NCBI RefSeq assembly: GCF_013817205.1
Contig: NZ_JACDDD010000007.1
Span: 1 to 64,000 of the forward strand
Origin: Polaromonas sp.
GTDB lineage: Bacteria > Pseudomonadota > Gammaproteobacteria > Burkholderiales > Burkholderiaceae_C
Direction of reading: 5' to 3'
Length of the DNA stretch: 64,000 nucleotides
Under the pieces are notes generated by a model, which saw nothing but the letters and a program-made list of their open reading frames with translations, made no database searches and was not told the origin of the DNA. Positions 37,903 through 47,038 of this stretch are shown one piece after another (positions within the stretch are counted from its first letter, which is position 1; each line of letters starts with the position of its first letter). Both the position numbers and the translations under genes were made by a program.

Positions 37903-39797
37903 GATTGCCCCTCTTTCGCGCCGCGCAGGCGCAGCAGCAGCTGTTTGGCAAAACCTGCGATGCCTTGCGGAAACAGCAGCACCAGAATCAGGATGATGGC
38001 CCCGAGCATGGCGCGCCAATAGTCGGTGTTGCGCGCCACTGTGTCATGCAGCCAGGTGAAAGTAACGGCGCCGACAATCGGGCCCACCAGCGTCTGGACA
38101 CCGCCCAGGAGAACCATGACCAGTCCGTCGATGGATTTGCCGACATGCAGACTTTCCGGGGAAATGCTTCCTTTGGAGAATGCATACAGCGCGCCCGCCA
38201 GTCCCGCGAAGGTGCCGGCGATGACAAAAGCCACCCATTGGATGCGTTTGACGTCGATACCGATGGCGTCGGAGCGAAGCACCGAATCGCGCGCAGCACG
38301 CATGCCGTAGCCGAAAGGGGAATAAAGCATGCGATGCATCAACAACACTGTGCCTGCGACCAGCGCGAGCGTCAGGTAGTAATACATCTTCTTGTCAGCC
38401 AGCCACTCCGACGGCCAGACACCGGTGAGCCCGTTGCTGCCACCGGTAAACGCATCCCACTGGTAGCAGATGGCCCAGGTGATCTGCGCAAACGCCAGGG
38501 TCAGCATGGCCAGGTACACACCCGAGAGGCGCACACAGAACCAGCCGTAAATGAGCGCACCGATGGCGGCCAGTGCAGGTGCGACGACCAGCGCCATCCC
38601 CATCGGCAGGTCCAGGCTGCGCACCAGCAGGGCGGCCCCGTAGGCCCCCAAGCCGAAATAGGCCGCGTGACCGAAGGAATGCATGCCGGCCGGGCCCATG
38701 ATGAAATGCAGGCTGGCCGCAAACAGCACGGCCACCAGCAAATCAATCAGCAGAACCGTGACATAAGGCGACTGCGCGGTCAGCACAGGCATCAGGGCAA
38801 GCAGGGCCAGCAGGGCCGCGCCGCCCCAGGTGTAGAGGCGATCAGGCGGCCGCAGCGGCTCCTCGGCCGTTCCGGCATGGCGGCTGGGCGCCTGTGGCCG
38901 GCCGAACAATCCCCAGGGCCTGGCCACCAGAACCACGGCCATCACGAGGAACTCCACCACCAGCGTCAGTTTGGAAAATGAAATGCTGACGCCCCAGATT
39001 TCAATCAAGCCCAGCCAGATGCAGATCGCCTTCAGCTCGGCGATGAGCAGGGCAGCCACATAAGCGCCGGGAATCGACCCCATGCCACCGACCACCACCA
39101 CGACAAAGGCGGCTCCGATGATGTGGAGATCCATGTCCAGGTTGGCCGGCTCACGCGGCAGCTGCAAGGCCCCGCCCAGCCCAGCCAGCAGCGCACCCAG
39201 GGCAAATACCGCTGTGAACAGCCAGGCCTGGTTGACTCCGAGCGCGCTGACCATCTCCCGGTCTTGTGTGGCAGCGCGCACCAGCGTGCCCCATCGGGTT
39301 TTGGTCAGCAGCAGCCAGAGCAGGCCAAGCACCACCGGACCGGCAACGATCAGGAACAGGTCGTATGCGGGGAATTGCCGACCCAGGATGGCGACCGAGC
39401 CTGTCAGCCCGGGTGCCCGCGGGCCCAGCAACTCTTCAGGCCCCCAGAACCACAACACGCCGTCCTTGATGACCAGGCCCAGTGCAAATGTCGCCAGCAA
39501 CTGGAACAGCTCGGGGGCGCGGTAAATCCTGCGCAGCAGCAGGACTTCCACCAGCGCACCGAGCACCCCTACCGCGAGCGCAGCAAGCAACAGGGCCGGC
39601 CAGAATCCGATGATCCCGCCAAGGTTGGCCACCAGGGAATAGGCCACATAAATGCCGACCATGAAAAACGAGCCGTGTGCAAAGTTGACGATACGGGTGA
39701 CACCGAAAATCAGCGACAGTCCTGCGGCCACCAGAAACAGCGACGATGCTCCGGCCAAGCCATTAAGCAACTGGACGACAAAACCTGAAAAGCTCAT
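37899..39797 (-). CDS. Fused LivH-LivM permease
   Basis: Single 632-aa ORF: LivH block (SLIFGVTRIVNFAHGSFFMVGIY) followed by LivM block (FIMGPAGMHSFGHAAYFGLGAYGAALL). Confidence 0.9.
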   Translation of the reverse strand: MSFSGFVVQLLNGLAGASSLFLVAAGLSLIFGVTRIVNFAHGSFFMVGIYVAYSLVANLGGIIGFWPALLLAALAVGVLGALVEVLLLRRIYRAPELFQLLATFALGLVIKDGVLWFWGPEELLGPRAPGLTGSVAILGRQFPAYDLFLIVAGPVVLGLLWLLLTKTRWGTLVRAATQDREMVSALGVNQAWLFTAVFALGALLAGLGGALQLPREPANLDMDLHIIGAAFVVVVVGGMGSIPGAYVAALLIAELKAICIWLGLIEIWGVSISFSKLTLVVEFLVMAVVLVARPWGLFGRPQAPSRHAGTAEEPLRPPDRLYTWGGAALLALLALMPVLTAQSPYVTVLLIDLLVAVLFAASLHFIMGPAGMHSFGHAAYFGLGAYGAALLVRSLDLPMGMALVVAPALAAIGALIYGWFCVRLSGVYLAMLTLAFAQITWAICYQWDAFTGGSNGLTGVWPSEWLADKKMYYYLTLALVAGTVLLMHRMLYSPFGYGMRAARDSVLRSDAIGIDVKRIQWVAFVIAGTFAGLAGALYAFSKGSISPESLHVGKSIDGLVMVLLGGVQTLVGPIVGAVTFTWLHDTVARNTDYWRAMLGAIILILVLLFPQGIAGFAKQLLLRLRGAKEGQS

Positions 39798-39946
39798 GAG
39801 CTACCCTTTGTATGCGGGAGGAAAGCCACTGGCAGACGCTTGCGCAGGCCAACGGCCTGTTGCCAACACCCACCGCTTGCAAAGCCCGGCCGGCACCCGC
39901 GCGCATGGCACGGGACCGAACTGGGCTCGGCCGTACGCCAGCCTGC

Positions 39947-41152
39947 TTAATCGGCGGGACGCAGCTTCTTGACTTCTGCGGCCGTCGGCTGGAACTTCGC
40001 GCCATCCATGTAGCGGTAGTCGACCATCACGCCTTTGCCGCCATCGTTTTTTGTGCGCCCGACATAAGCGCCCATGGTGGACTGGTGGTCTTCGGTCCGG
40101 TAGACGACGGGGCCAAAAGGCGTGGTGACTTTCAGGCCGCGGAAGGCGGCAATCATTTTTTCCGTGTCAGTGGACTTGGCCTTCTTCATGCCCTCGGCCA
40201 GCGAGATGATGGCGCTGTACCCCACGACCGAACCGAGGCGTGGATAGTCCTTGTACTTGCCGTGGTAAGCGAGGAAAAAGGCCTTGTGCTCAGGCGTCTG
40301 GACACCGTACCACGGGTAGCCGGTCACAAGCCAGCCGTTGGGCGTCTCGTCTTTCAGCGGATCCAGGTACTCGGGCTCACCGGTCAGCAGGCTGACGACT
40401 TCCCGCCCCTGAAACAGCCCGCGCGTATTTCCCTCACGCACAAACTTGGAGAGGTCGGCGCCGAAAAGCACGTTGAAGATCGCATCTGGTTTGGCATCGG
40501 CCAGGGCCTGCACCACGCTGCCGGAGTCCACCTTCCCCAGCGGGGGCGCCTGTTCGGCCACAAACTCCACATCAGGCTGCGCCTCCTTGAGCAGCTTCTT
40601 GAAGCTGGCTGCGGCGGACTGGCCATACTCGTAGTTGGGATACACCACAGCCCAGCGCTTTTTCTTCATGGCCGCAGCATCGGGCACCAGCATGGCCACC
40701 TGCATGTAGGTCGAAGCGCGCAGGCGGAAGGTGTAGCGGTTGCCGTTTTGCCAGACGATCTTGTCGGTCAGCGGCTCTGCGGCGAGGAAGAAGAATTTTT
40801 TCTGCTTTGCGAAATCCGTCAGCGCCAGCCCGATGTGCGAGAGGAAGGAGCCCGTCAGGACATCCACCTTTTCACGTGAGACCAGCTCTTCAGCGGCCCG
40901 CACCGCATCGCCAGGGTTGGCATTGTCGTCGCGAACGATCAGTTCGATTTTTTTGCCGTTGACGCCGCCGGCCGCATTGATTTCCTCAACCGCCAGCTCC
41001 ATGCCTTTTTTGTAGGGTTCGAGGAAGGCGGGTTGCGCTTTGTAGCTGTTGATCTCGCCAATCTTGATGACCCCCTGCGCATGGGCCACCCCCATCGAGG
41101 CGACCAGACCCAGAACAGTCATGCTGCCCAGTATTTTGTATTGCATCTTCAT
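39947..41152 (-). CDS. ABC transporter substrate-binding protein (LivK-type, periplasmic binding protein type 1)
   Basis: Signal peptide then VIKIGEINSYKAQPAFLEPYKKGMELAVEEINAAGGVNGKKIELIVRDDNANPG. Confidence 0.92.
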   Translation of the reverse strand: MKMQYKILGSMTVLGLVASMGVAHAQGVIKIGEINSYKAQPAFLEPYKKGMELAVEEINAAGGVNGKKIELIVRDDNANPGDAVRAAEELVSREKVDVLTGSFLSHIGLALTDFAKQKKFFFLAAEPLTDKIVWQNGNRYTFRLRASTYMQVAMLVPDAAAMKKKRWAVVYPNYEYGQSAAASFKKLLKEAQPDVEFVAEQAPPLGKVDSGSVVQALADAKPDAIFNVLFGADLSKFVREGNTRGLFQGREVVSLLTGEPEYLDPLKDETPNGWLVTGYPWYGVQTPEHKAFFLAYHGKYKDYPRLGSVVGYSAIISLAEGMKKAKSTDTEKMIAAFRGLKVTTPFGPVVYRTEDHQSTMGAYVGRTKNDGGKGVMVDYRYMDGAKFQPTAAEVKKLRPAD

Positions 41153-41200
41153 AAGAACTCCTGCTTGTCGTGGACCGGAAAGGGTGGTGAAGCGGCCCGT

Positions 41201-41785
41201 CTAGCGGAGCCCGTCTTCACCCTGGATTTCGTGGAGCTGCAAGCCGCCCACGCGCGGCAAAGGTCGGCCGCTGTCTGTCACAACAACAGCGACCACAATC
41301 TCATTGGCCCGGGGCGCATCCGCCACACGGGCTTCCATCGCATCGAAATGGCTGCGCACAAAAGCCGCGTCCTTGTGCCCAAGCGGCACATCAATCGCAG
41401 TGCCCAGTCCACCGCGCTTTTTACTTGAGGGCACCAGGGCCGCGCCTTTTTCGACAGCCAGACGCAGCGGCGCGCCCAGCTTGGGGTGCAGAATGGCCGC
41501 AGCATGCTCGATCTCGCCGGCCTCGCCAACAATGGCGGCCTTGCCGTAACTCTGTGCTTGGCCGGGGGCGATGCCCAGGGCCTGCACGCATTTCTGGCCC
41601 AGCAACGCACCCAGTTCTTCGCCGATGGCGATCAACTCGTCCAGGTTCTCCTGGTAAACGCCGGCAAACGGGTTGGCGATGACAGCCATGGCCAGCGCCC
41701 GGCGTGTCGGCGGATTGACCCGCTGGCCCATTTCCATGTGGGTTTCGTCGACCTGGACGATGATCTTGCGAATGTTTGCTGTCAT
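41201..41785 (-). CDS. Amino acid synthesis family protein (DUF1185), paralogue 1
   Basis: VIANPFAGVYQENLDEL..SYGKAAIVGEAGEIEHAAAILHPKLG..VRSHFDAMEARV. Confidence 0.8.
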   Translation of the reverse strand: MTANIRKIIVQVDETHMEMGQRVNPPTRRALAMAVIANPFAGVYQENLDELIAIGEELGALLGQKCVQALGIAPGQAQSYGKAAIVGEAGEIEHAAAILHPKLGAPLRLAVEKGAALVPSSKKRGGLGTAIDVPLGHKDAAFVRSHFDAMEARVADAPRANEIVVAVVVTDSGRPLPRVGGLQLHEIQGEDGLR

Positions 41786-41819
41786 GTGTTTTCCTTGTAC
41801 ATCTTGCGGCGCCGCCGCT

Positions 41820-42461
41820 TCAGCGCAGGCCGTCCCACTTGCTGATTGCGCCCGCAGCGAGGCCGCCAACCCGGGCGTGGACGCGCGGGCCGGTGCTCAT
41901 CGCCAGGATAAAAACGATTTCATCAGCCAGCGGTGCACCTGGAACGCGGACTTCGATGGCGTCAAAATGGCTGCGCACGTAGGCGGCATTGATGTGGGTC
42001 ATGGGCACGTCCAGCGCCGCCCCGGGGCCGCCCACCTTTTTGGTCGAAGGCACGATGGACAGGGCATTGCCAGGGCGGCCGGATTTCCCCTCGCCCTGCC
42101 CCTTGGCATAGGCAGCGGCATCGCCCTTCCAGCCCAGCAGCTCACGCATGGCGTAGCCTCCCGGTACATGCCACAGCGCGCCGTGTTCGAGTTCACCGGC
42201 GGCACCAATGATGGCCCCTTTGCCGTAGCCCTCGATGCGTTCGGTGGGCACATCCATGGCCGCGAGCAGCTTGCGCGCCATCGCCAGCCCAACCGGATCC
42301 AGCGCCGCCATCATCGGCAGGATCTCGGGCTCATAACGACCGGCAAAGGGATTGGTCAGCACCACACCGACCGCACCGCGCAGCAGGGGCAGGGCAGCCA
42401 CCGGCCCGAATTCGTGCCGGATCTGCTCCACGTGCGTGAAGATGCGTCGTATTTCAATCAT
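41820..42461 (-). CDS. Amino acid synthesis family protein (DUF1185), paralogue 2
   Basis: VLTNPFAGRYEPEI..GYGKGAIIGAAGELEHGALWH..YVRSHFDAIEVRV; clearly homologous to 41201-41785. Confidence 0.8.
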   Translation of the reverse strand: MIEIRRIFTHVEQIRHEFGPVAALPLLRGAVGVVLTNPFAGRYEPEILPMMAALDPVGLAMARKLLAAMDVPTERIEGYGKGAIIGAAGELEHGALWHVPGGYAMRELLGWKGDAAAYAKGQGEGKSGRPGNALSIVPSTKKVGGPGAALDVPMTHINAAYVRSHFDAIEVRVPGAPLADEIVFILAMSTGPRVHARVGGLAAGAISKWDGLR

Positions 42462-42483
42462 CGCTGTGTGCCCATCTGTTTCA

Positions 42484-43392
42484 TTAAGCAAATACCGAAC
42501 CAAGTTGCTGGCTGCTGCAGTGATTTTCTGGTGTTCCCATGGCCGCAGTATCGGTGCTGGCAATCTGATTCTGACAAATCAGCACAGCCGACCAGATCAG
42601 ACCGGCTGCGCGCAGCGTCTGCGCACGCTTGAGACCCGCGCGCAAGGCCTGCTGCACCAGCACCGGCTCCAGTGGTGGAACCTCTACCGTGACCAGCAAG
42701 TCACCCAGGTCGGAGTCGTCCTTCAACTGACACGCTGGACGGCGCTGGATTCGGGGATCAGCCAGGTTGACGGCATTGGCAATGACAGTGGCGGCCGCGT
42801 CGGCTTCAGACGCCGTGCCGGCCAGCACCGTCACGCTGTCGGCAATGCCCAGTGAGAAGCTCCTACCACGCCAGCCGCTGGTGGCCACACCGCGCACCGG
42901 CAGCTGGTTGGAAATTTCAAACTGTCCATCCGTACAGATGCCGCCGCGCAACTCGTCGACATCCAGTCGCGCCAGATCGGCATACAGGCCGACCCGCACC
43001 GATTGCGAAGGTGCCAAGTGCAGCGCAATGTCTCCGCCGTTGTTGACCCAGGCCCGCGCCACGCCGGCGGTGCAATAGCAGGCTATCAGTTCCTGCGCCA
43101 CGGCGCCGGCCACCGCAGCCATCGGAGTGATGAAACTGTTCTTGTACGGCTGGCAGGCTCGCCACATGCGTCGCGCAACCGGGCCGCGTAGTGGACAGCC
43201 GCCCTGCACCGGAAGCCGAAGGAGCGGAAGTTCTTCCACGAGCTCGCCCAGAATGCCGCGAAAACGCAGCCACGCATCTTCATGGGCTTCTTCTACGGAC
43301 GCAGGGGCTCCACTGGCACCAAGCACCACATCCATAGGACCGTGCTGCAGATGCCAGCGGCCATCAGGCAAACGTGTGCGTTGGGCGTCCAT
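42484..43392 (-). CDS. UPF0280 (ApbE-like fold) family protein
   Basis: ITPMAAVAGAVAQELIACY..ARAWVNNGGDIALHLAP typical of UPF0280. Confidence 0.75.
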   Translation of the reverse strand: MDAQRTRLPDGRWHLQHGPMDVVLGASGAPASVEEAHEDAWLRFRGILGELVEELPLLRLPVQGGCPLRGPVARRMWRACQPYKNSFITPMAAVAGAVAQELIACYCTAGVARAWVNNGGDIALHLAPSQSVRVGLYADLARLDVDELRGGICTDGQFEISNQLPVRGVATSGWRGRSFSLGIADSVTVLAGTASEADAAATVIANAVNLADPRIQRRPACQLKDDSDLGDLLVTVEVPPLEPVLVQQALRAGLKRAQTLRAAGLIWSAVLICQNQIASTDTAAMGTPENHCSSQQLGSVFA

Positions 43393-43400
43393 GCGGATCA

Positions 43401-45017
43401 CTAACCGAGGAGGGGTTGACGCGCCAGCGGCCAGGGGTTGGCGGCAGGCCGTGCTGACCACTGCAGTGACGATGGCGCGCCTTCGTTGTGCCAGGCACCG
43501 CGGGACAAGGCCTCTTCCAGCGTGCGCACATGATCCATGTGACCACCCAGCGCGCGGTAGTCCTCCAGCTTCATGCTGAATTCGATTGGCGCGACCACGG
43601 CCGGCGTGGGTACGGTGCCAAAACTGTTGTCCGGCATGCGCATGACATCGACCATGATGGTGATGCCTCCGCCCGGCCAGACATAGGCCGGCGCGCCGCC
43701 GCAGGTGACATTGACCAGCGCACTCTTGATGGCCCGCGTCAGCAGCACCGGATTTTCTGTCACGCCCGCGCGCAGGCTGCCGCCCGCGCCACCGAGGAAC
43801 AGCACGGTGGACAGCGAAGGCTCGCAGTTTTCACCGATACGCTCGACGACCAGTCGAACCTCGTCAGGCATGTCCTGCTCGACGGGCACCAGCTCTTCAT
43901 TGAGCACATACCAGTTCGCATGCTCGCCGGTGGTGGACGTCATCAGCAGGCGCAGGCCGGGCCAGGCGCCATCGGTGTCCCAGCCCTCGATGATCGACAA
44001 GGGATCGGCAATGTCGGTGCCGCCCCAGCCGGTTCCCGGATTGGCCACCTGAAAGTAGCGGCCTGGTGTCGATTTGCGGCCACGCATCCGGATGCCCGAG
44101 GCGCGCATGTCCAGGCAGCGGCCCGCCTGATGCTCGGTCAGCACGCCCGTGATGTGATCGTCCACCACCACCACTTCGTCGGCTTTGCCGAACAGCTGTT
44201 TCGCAAAAATGCCTATGGTGGCGGAGCCGCAACCCACACGCATGCGTTGCTCCTCGACCCCGTTGACGATGGGCGCGCGGCCAGCCTGGATGACGATCTG
44301 CGAGCCCCCGTCAATGGTGAACTCCACCGCCTTCTTGTTGCCCAGCGATTGCATCATGTCCATGGTGACGCGGCCTTCCTTCTTGCTGCCGCCGGTCAGG
44401 TGGTGCACACCCCCCAGTGACAGCATCTGCGAGCCGTATTCCGCCGTCGTCACATGGCCGACCACCTCGCCCTTGCAGCGCACATTGGCCTGTTCGGCAC
44501 CCAGGAACCGGTCGGTGTCTATCTTCACCTTGAGGCTGCAGTAGCTGAAGATGCCTTCGGTCACCACCGTGACCATGTCGACGCCGTCCACCTTCGAGCA
44601 CACGATAAAGGGCGCGGGCTTGTAGTCGGGGTAGGTGGTGGAGGAGCCGACCCCTGTCACAAACACCTCGTCCGCCAGCAACAGATCGCCGCTCCATGAT
44701 GACGGGGCGGGCTGAATTTCGGGGCCATTAGCAAGCGCCGGCCGGCCGGCGAAGGCCACCACCTTGGCTTCGGTTTTCAACAGACTGCGGCGCAGCAACA
44801 ACACCGGATCGGTACGGACCAGGGCGCCGCCGCTGTTGGCGTAGCGATCACAGGCACCGGTGCGGCCATCGGAAATCTGGCACAACACCGGGCAGGCGTT
44901 GCACTCGACTTTTTCACCGTTCATGCGCTCGTTGCGCGGCCTGGCCTTTTCCAGCACCTGTGCAAAGGCCGGCGCATCCATGCCCGGCAGGCCATCCGTC
45001 TTGGTATGTTCCGTCAT
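43401..45017 (-). CDS. hnr: 6-hydroxynicotinate reductase
   Basis: VECNACPVLCQISDGRTGACDRYANSGGALVRTDP N-terminal cysteine cluster; long MAPAB-like body; context with nicotinate hydroxylase and enamidase. Confidence 0.8.
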   Translation of the reverse strand: MTEHTKTDGLPGMDAPAFAQVLEKARPRNERMNGEKVECNACPVLCQISDGRTGACDRYANSGGALVRTDPVLLLRRSLLKTEAKVVAFAGRPALANGPEIQPAPSSWSGDLLLADEVFVTGVGSSTTYPDYKPAPFIVCSKVDGVDMVTVVTEGIFSYCSLKVKIDTDRFLGAEQANVRCKGEVVGHVTTAEYGSQMLSLGGVHHLTGGSKKEGRVTMDMMQSLGNKKAVEFTIDGGSQIVIQAGRAPIVNGVEEQRMRVGCGSATIGIFAKQLFGKADEVVVVDDHITGVLTEHQAGRCLDMRASGIRMRGRKSTPGRYFQVANPGTGWGGTDIADPLSIIEGWDTDGAWPGLRLLMTSTTGEHANWYVLNEELVPVEQDMPDEVRLVVERIGENCEPSLSTVLFLGGAGGSLRAGVTENPVLLTRAIKSALVNVTCGGAPAYVWPGGGITIMVDVMRMPDNSFGTVPTPAVVAPIEFSMKLEDYRALGGHMDHVRTLEEALSRGAWHNEGAPSSLQWSARPAANPWPLARQPLLG

Positions 45018-45088
45018 CGTGTTCGCCTCTTGTCGCGTCAGACTCGCCATCGTGGTGCATCAACACCAATGTAGTGCGCGCTTAATTT

Positions 45089-45222
45089 AAATGTTGTATT
45101 TGCTACATTTGAAGTCAATGTAGCGCAGGGAAATTTGCAAAGCAATAGTATTTGCACGCTTGCCTGAATATTTATTTCAATGATGTTGCAATCACTTAAT
45201 TTTCATGTTGCATTTGCTACAT
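45089..45222. promoter_or_regulatory. Duplicated operator ATGTTGYATTTGCTACAT (45091-45108 and 45205-45222) in divergent promoter region
   Basis: Two 18-bp sites 17/18 identical, each an ATGT-N10-ACAT dyad, in an AT-rich intergenic region between hnr and the ferredoxin reductase. Confidence 0.65.
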
Positions 45223-45501
45223 CAATATGGCACATTTGCATCTGCCCGGCCGTTGTCGCTGCCGGCCGCACCGCTAAAAGGACCCACGTGACCCCTGTCA
45301 TGACCGCCTCCTGCATCCACCCCAAATACCCGGATGGTGTCGACTCCGGCACTCTCCTGAAACCCGGCATCCGACCGCTGCGGGCCGCTACCCTTGTCGC
45401 AGAGGCGGCACAATGGCGGGGTAAACCCGGCAAGCGGAGGGTCCTGGATCCCGCGCTGCCGGCTCATCACAACTGATTGCAACTTTCCAACCTTCATCAC
45501 C

Positions 45502-46275
45502 ATGAGCGCCTTCAACGAAGAAACCGTCTTGTCCGTCCACCACTGGACCGACAAGCTGTTCACGTTCACCACCACCCGCGACACTTCGCTGCGCTTTAGC
45601 AACGGCCACTTCACCATGATCGGTCTGCGCGTCAATGACAAGCCCCTGCTGCGCGCCTACAGCATCGTCAGTCCCAATCACGAGGAACACCTGGAGTTCC
45701 TCAGCATCAAGGTGCCCGACGGCCCGCTGACCTCCCGCCTGCAGCACATTCAGGTCGGCGACAAGATCATCGTCGGGCGCAAACCCACCGGCACACTAGT
45801 GATCGACTACCTGCTGCCCGGCAAACGGCTGTACCTGCTGTCTACCGGGACTGGCCTGGCGCCCTTCATGAGCATCATCCGCGACCCGGAAACCTACGAG
45901 CGTTTCGAGCAGGTGGTGCTGGTCCACGGTGTGCGCCAAGCTGACGAGCTGGCCTACCACGACTTGGTGGTGGAGCACCTGCCCCAGCATGAGTTTTTGG
46001 GTGAGCTGATTTCAAAACAGCTGCTTTATTACCCCACGGTCACGCGCGAAAGCTACCGCAACATGGGCAGGGTCACCGACTTGATGGAAAGCGGCAAGAT
46101 GTTTGAAGACCTGAAACTGCCGGCGCTGGACTCGGGCAGCGACCGTGTGATGATTTGCGGCAGTCCGGCCATGCTGAAGGACCTGAAACACATGCTGGAG
46201 AAAAAAGGTTTCCATGAGGGCAACACTTCCAAACCCGGCGACTTCGTCATTGAACGAGCTTTCGCAGATCAGTGA
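45502..46275 (+). CDS. fpr: Ferredoxin--NADP reductase
   Basis: RAYSIVSPNHEEHLEFLSIKVPDGPLTSRLQHI, LLSTGTGLAPFMSIIRDPETYERF. Confidence 0.93.
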   Translation: MSAFNEETVLSVHHWTDKLFTFTTTRDTSLRFSNGHFTMIGLRVNDKPLLRAYSIVSPNHEEHLEFLSIKVPDGPLTSRLQHIQVGDKIIVGRKPTGTLVIDYLLPGKRLYLLSTGTGLAPFMSIIRDPETYERFEQVVLVHGVRQADELAYHDLVVEHLPQHEFLGELISKQLLYYPTVTRESYRNMGRVTDLMESGKMFEDLKLPALDSGSDRVMICGSPAMLKDLKHMLEKKGFHEGNTSKPGDFVIERAFADQ

Positions 46276-46329
46276 CTATGGCCCCAACGCTCGTCGCTAC
46301 TTGTGCCTTCGGCGTTTTTAGCTGACACC

Positions 46330-47019
46330 ATGGTTGCCAAAGCCACGAAGTCCCGTGCAGCAACCACACGCGTTGCGGTGGGCAAGCGACCAGGTGTGCG
46401 TGAGCAGGCAGCACAAACCACACGCGACAACATACTGCGGGCCGCCACCAAGGTGTTCGCGCGTTATGGCTACGACGGCGGCAGCGTGGAAAAAATCTCC
46501 CAGTCGGCCAAGTCCTTCGACCGGATGATCTACTACTATTTCGGCAGCAAGGAAGGCCTGTTCATCGAGGTGCTGGAAGACATGTACCGCCGCATGAATG
46601 ATGCCGAACTGGAGCTGACCCTGGATCTGGCGCAACCCGTGGAGTCGCTCAAGGACGTGATCAATTTTGTTGTGAGCTATTACAGCAAGAACCCCGAATT
46701 CATCACGCTGTTGAACACCGAAAACCTGCACCGCGGCAAGCATATCTCCAAGTCGTCCCGGGCCCGGGACTACTCCTCTCCGGCGATCGCCATCATCCGC
46801 CAGCTGCTCGAAAGCGGCGCGGCCCAAGGGATTTTCCGCGCCGATGTTTCCGCGCGCAATGTCTACCTGCTGATTGCGGCAACCGCCTATTTCTACATCT
46901 CCAACCGCCACACCCTGTCAGCTTTCCTCGGTGAGGACCTGCAAACACCGCAAGCGCTGGCGCAGTGGCAGGCCTTCATCATCAGCACCGTGCTGCGCAC
47001 CGTGATGCTGAACCCCTGA
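46330..47019 (+). CDS. TetR-family transcriptional regulator
   Basis: TRDNILRAATKVFARYGYDGGSVEKISQSAKSFDRMIYYYFGSKEGLFIEVL. Confidence 0.93.
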   Translation: MVAKATKSRAATTRVAVGKRPGVREQAAQTTRDNILRAATKVFARYGYDGGSVEKISQSAKSFDRMIYYYFGSKEGLFIEVLEDMYRRMNDAELELTLDLAQPVESLKDVINFVVSYYSKNPEFITLLNTENLHRGKHISKSSRARDYSSPAIAIIRQLLESGAAQGIFRADVSARNVYLLIAATAYFYISNRHTLSAFLGEDLQTPQALAQWQAFIISTVLRTVMLNP

Positions 47020-47038
47020 CCCTTTCGAAAGTTACCCC

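Noticed and set aside
45180-45476. 98-aa plus ORF upstream of the ferredoxin reductase
   Set aside because: Spans the putative operator region and has no recognisable domain or convincing ribosome-binding site; cannot be supported as coding.
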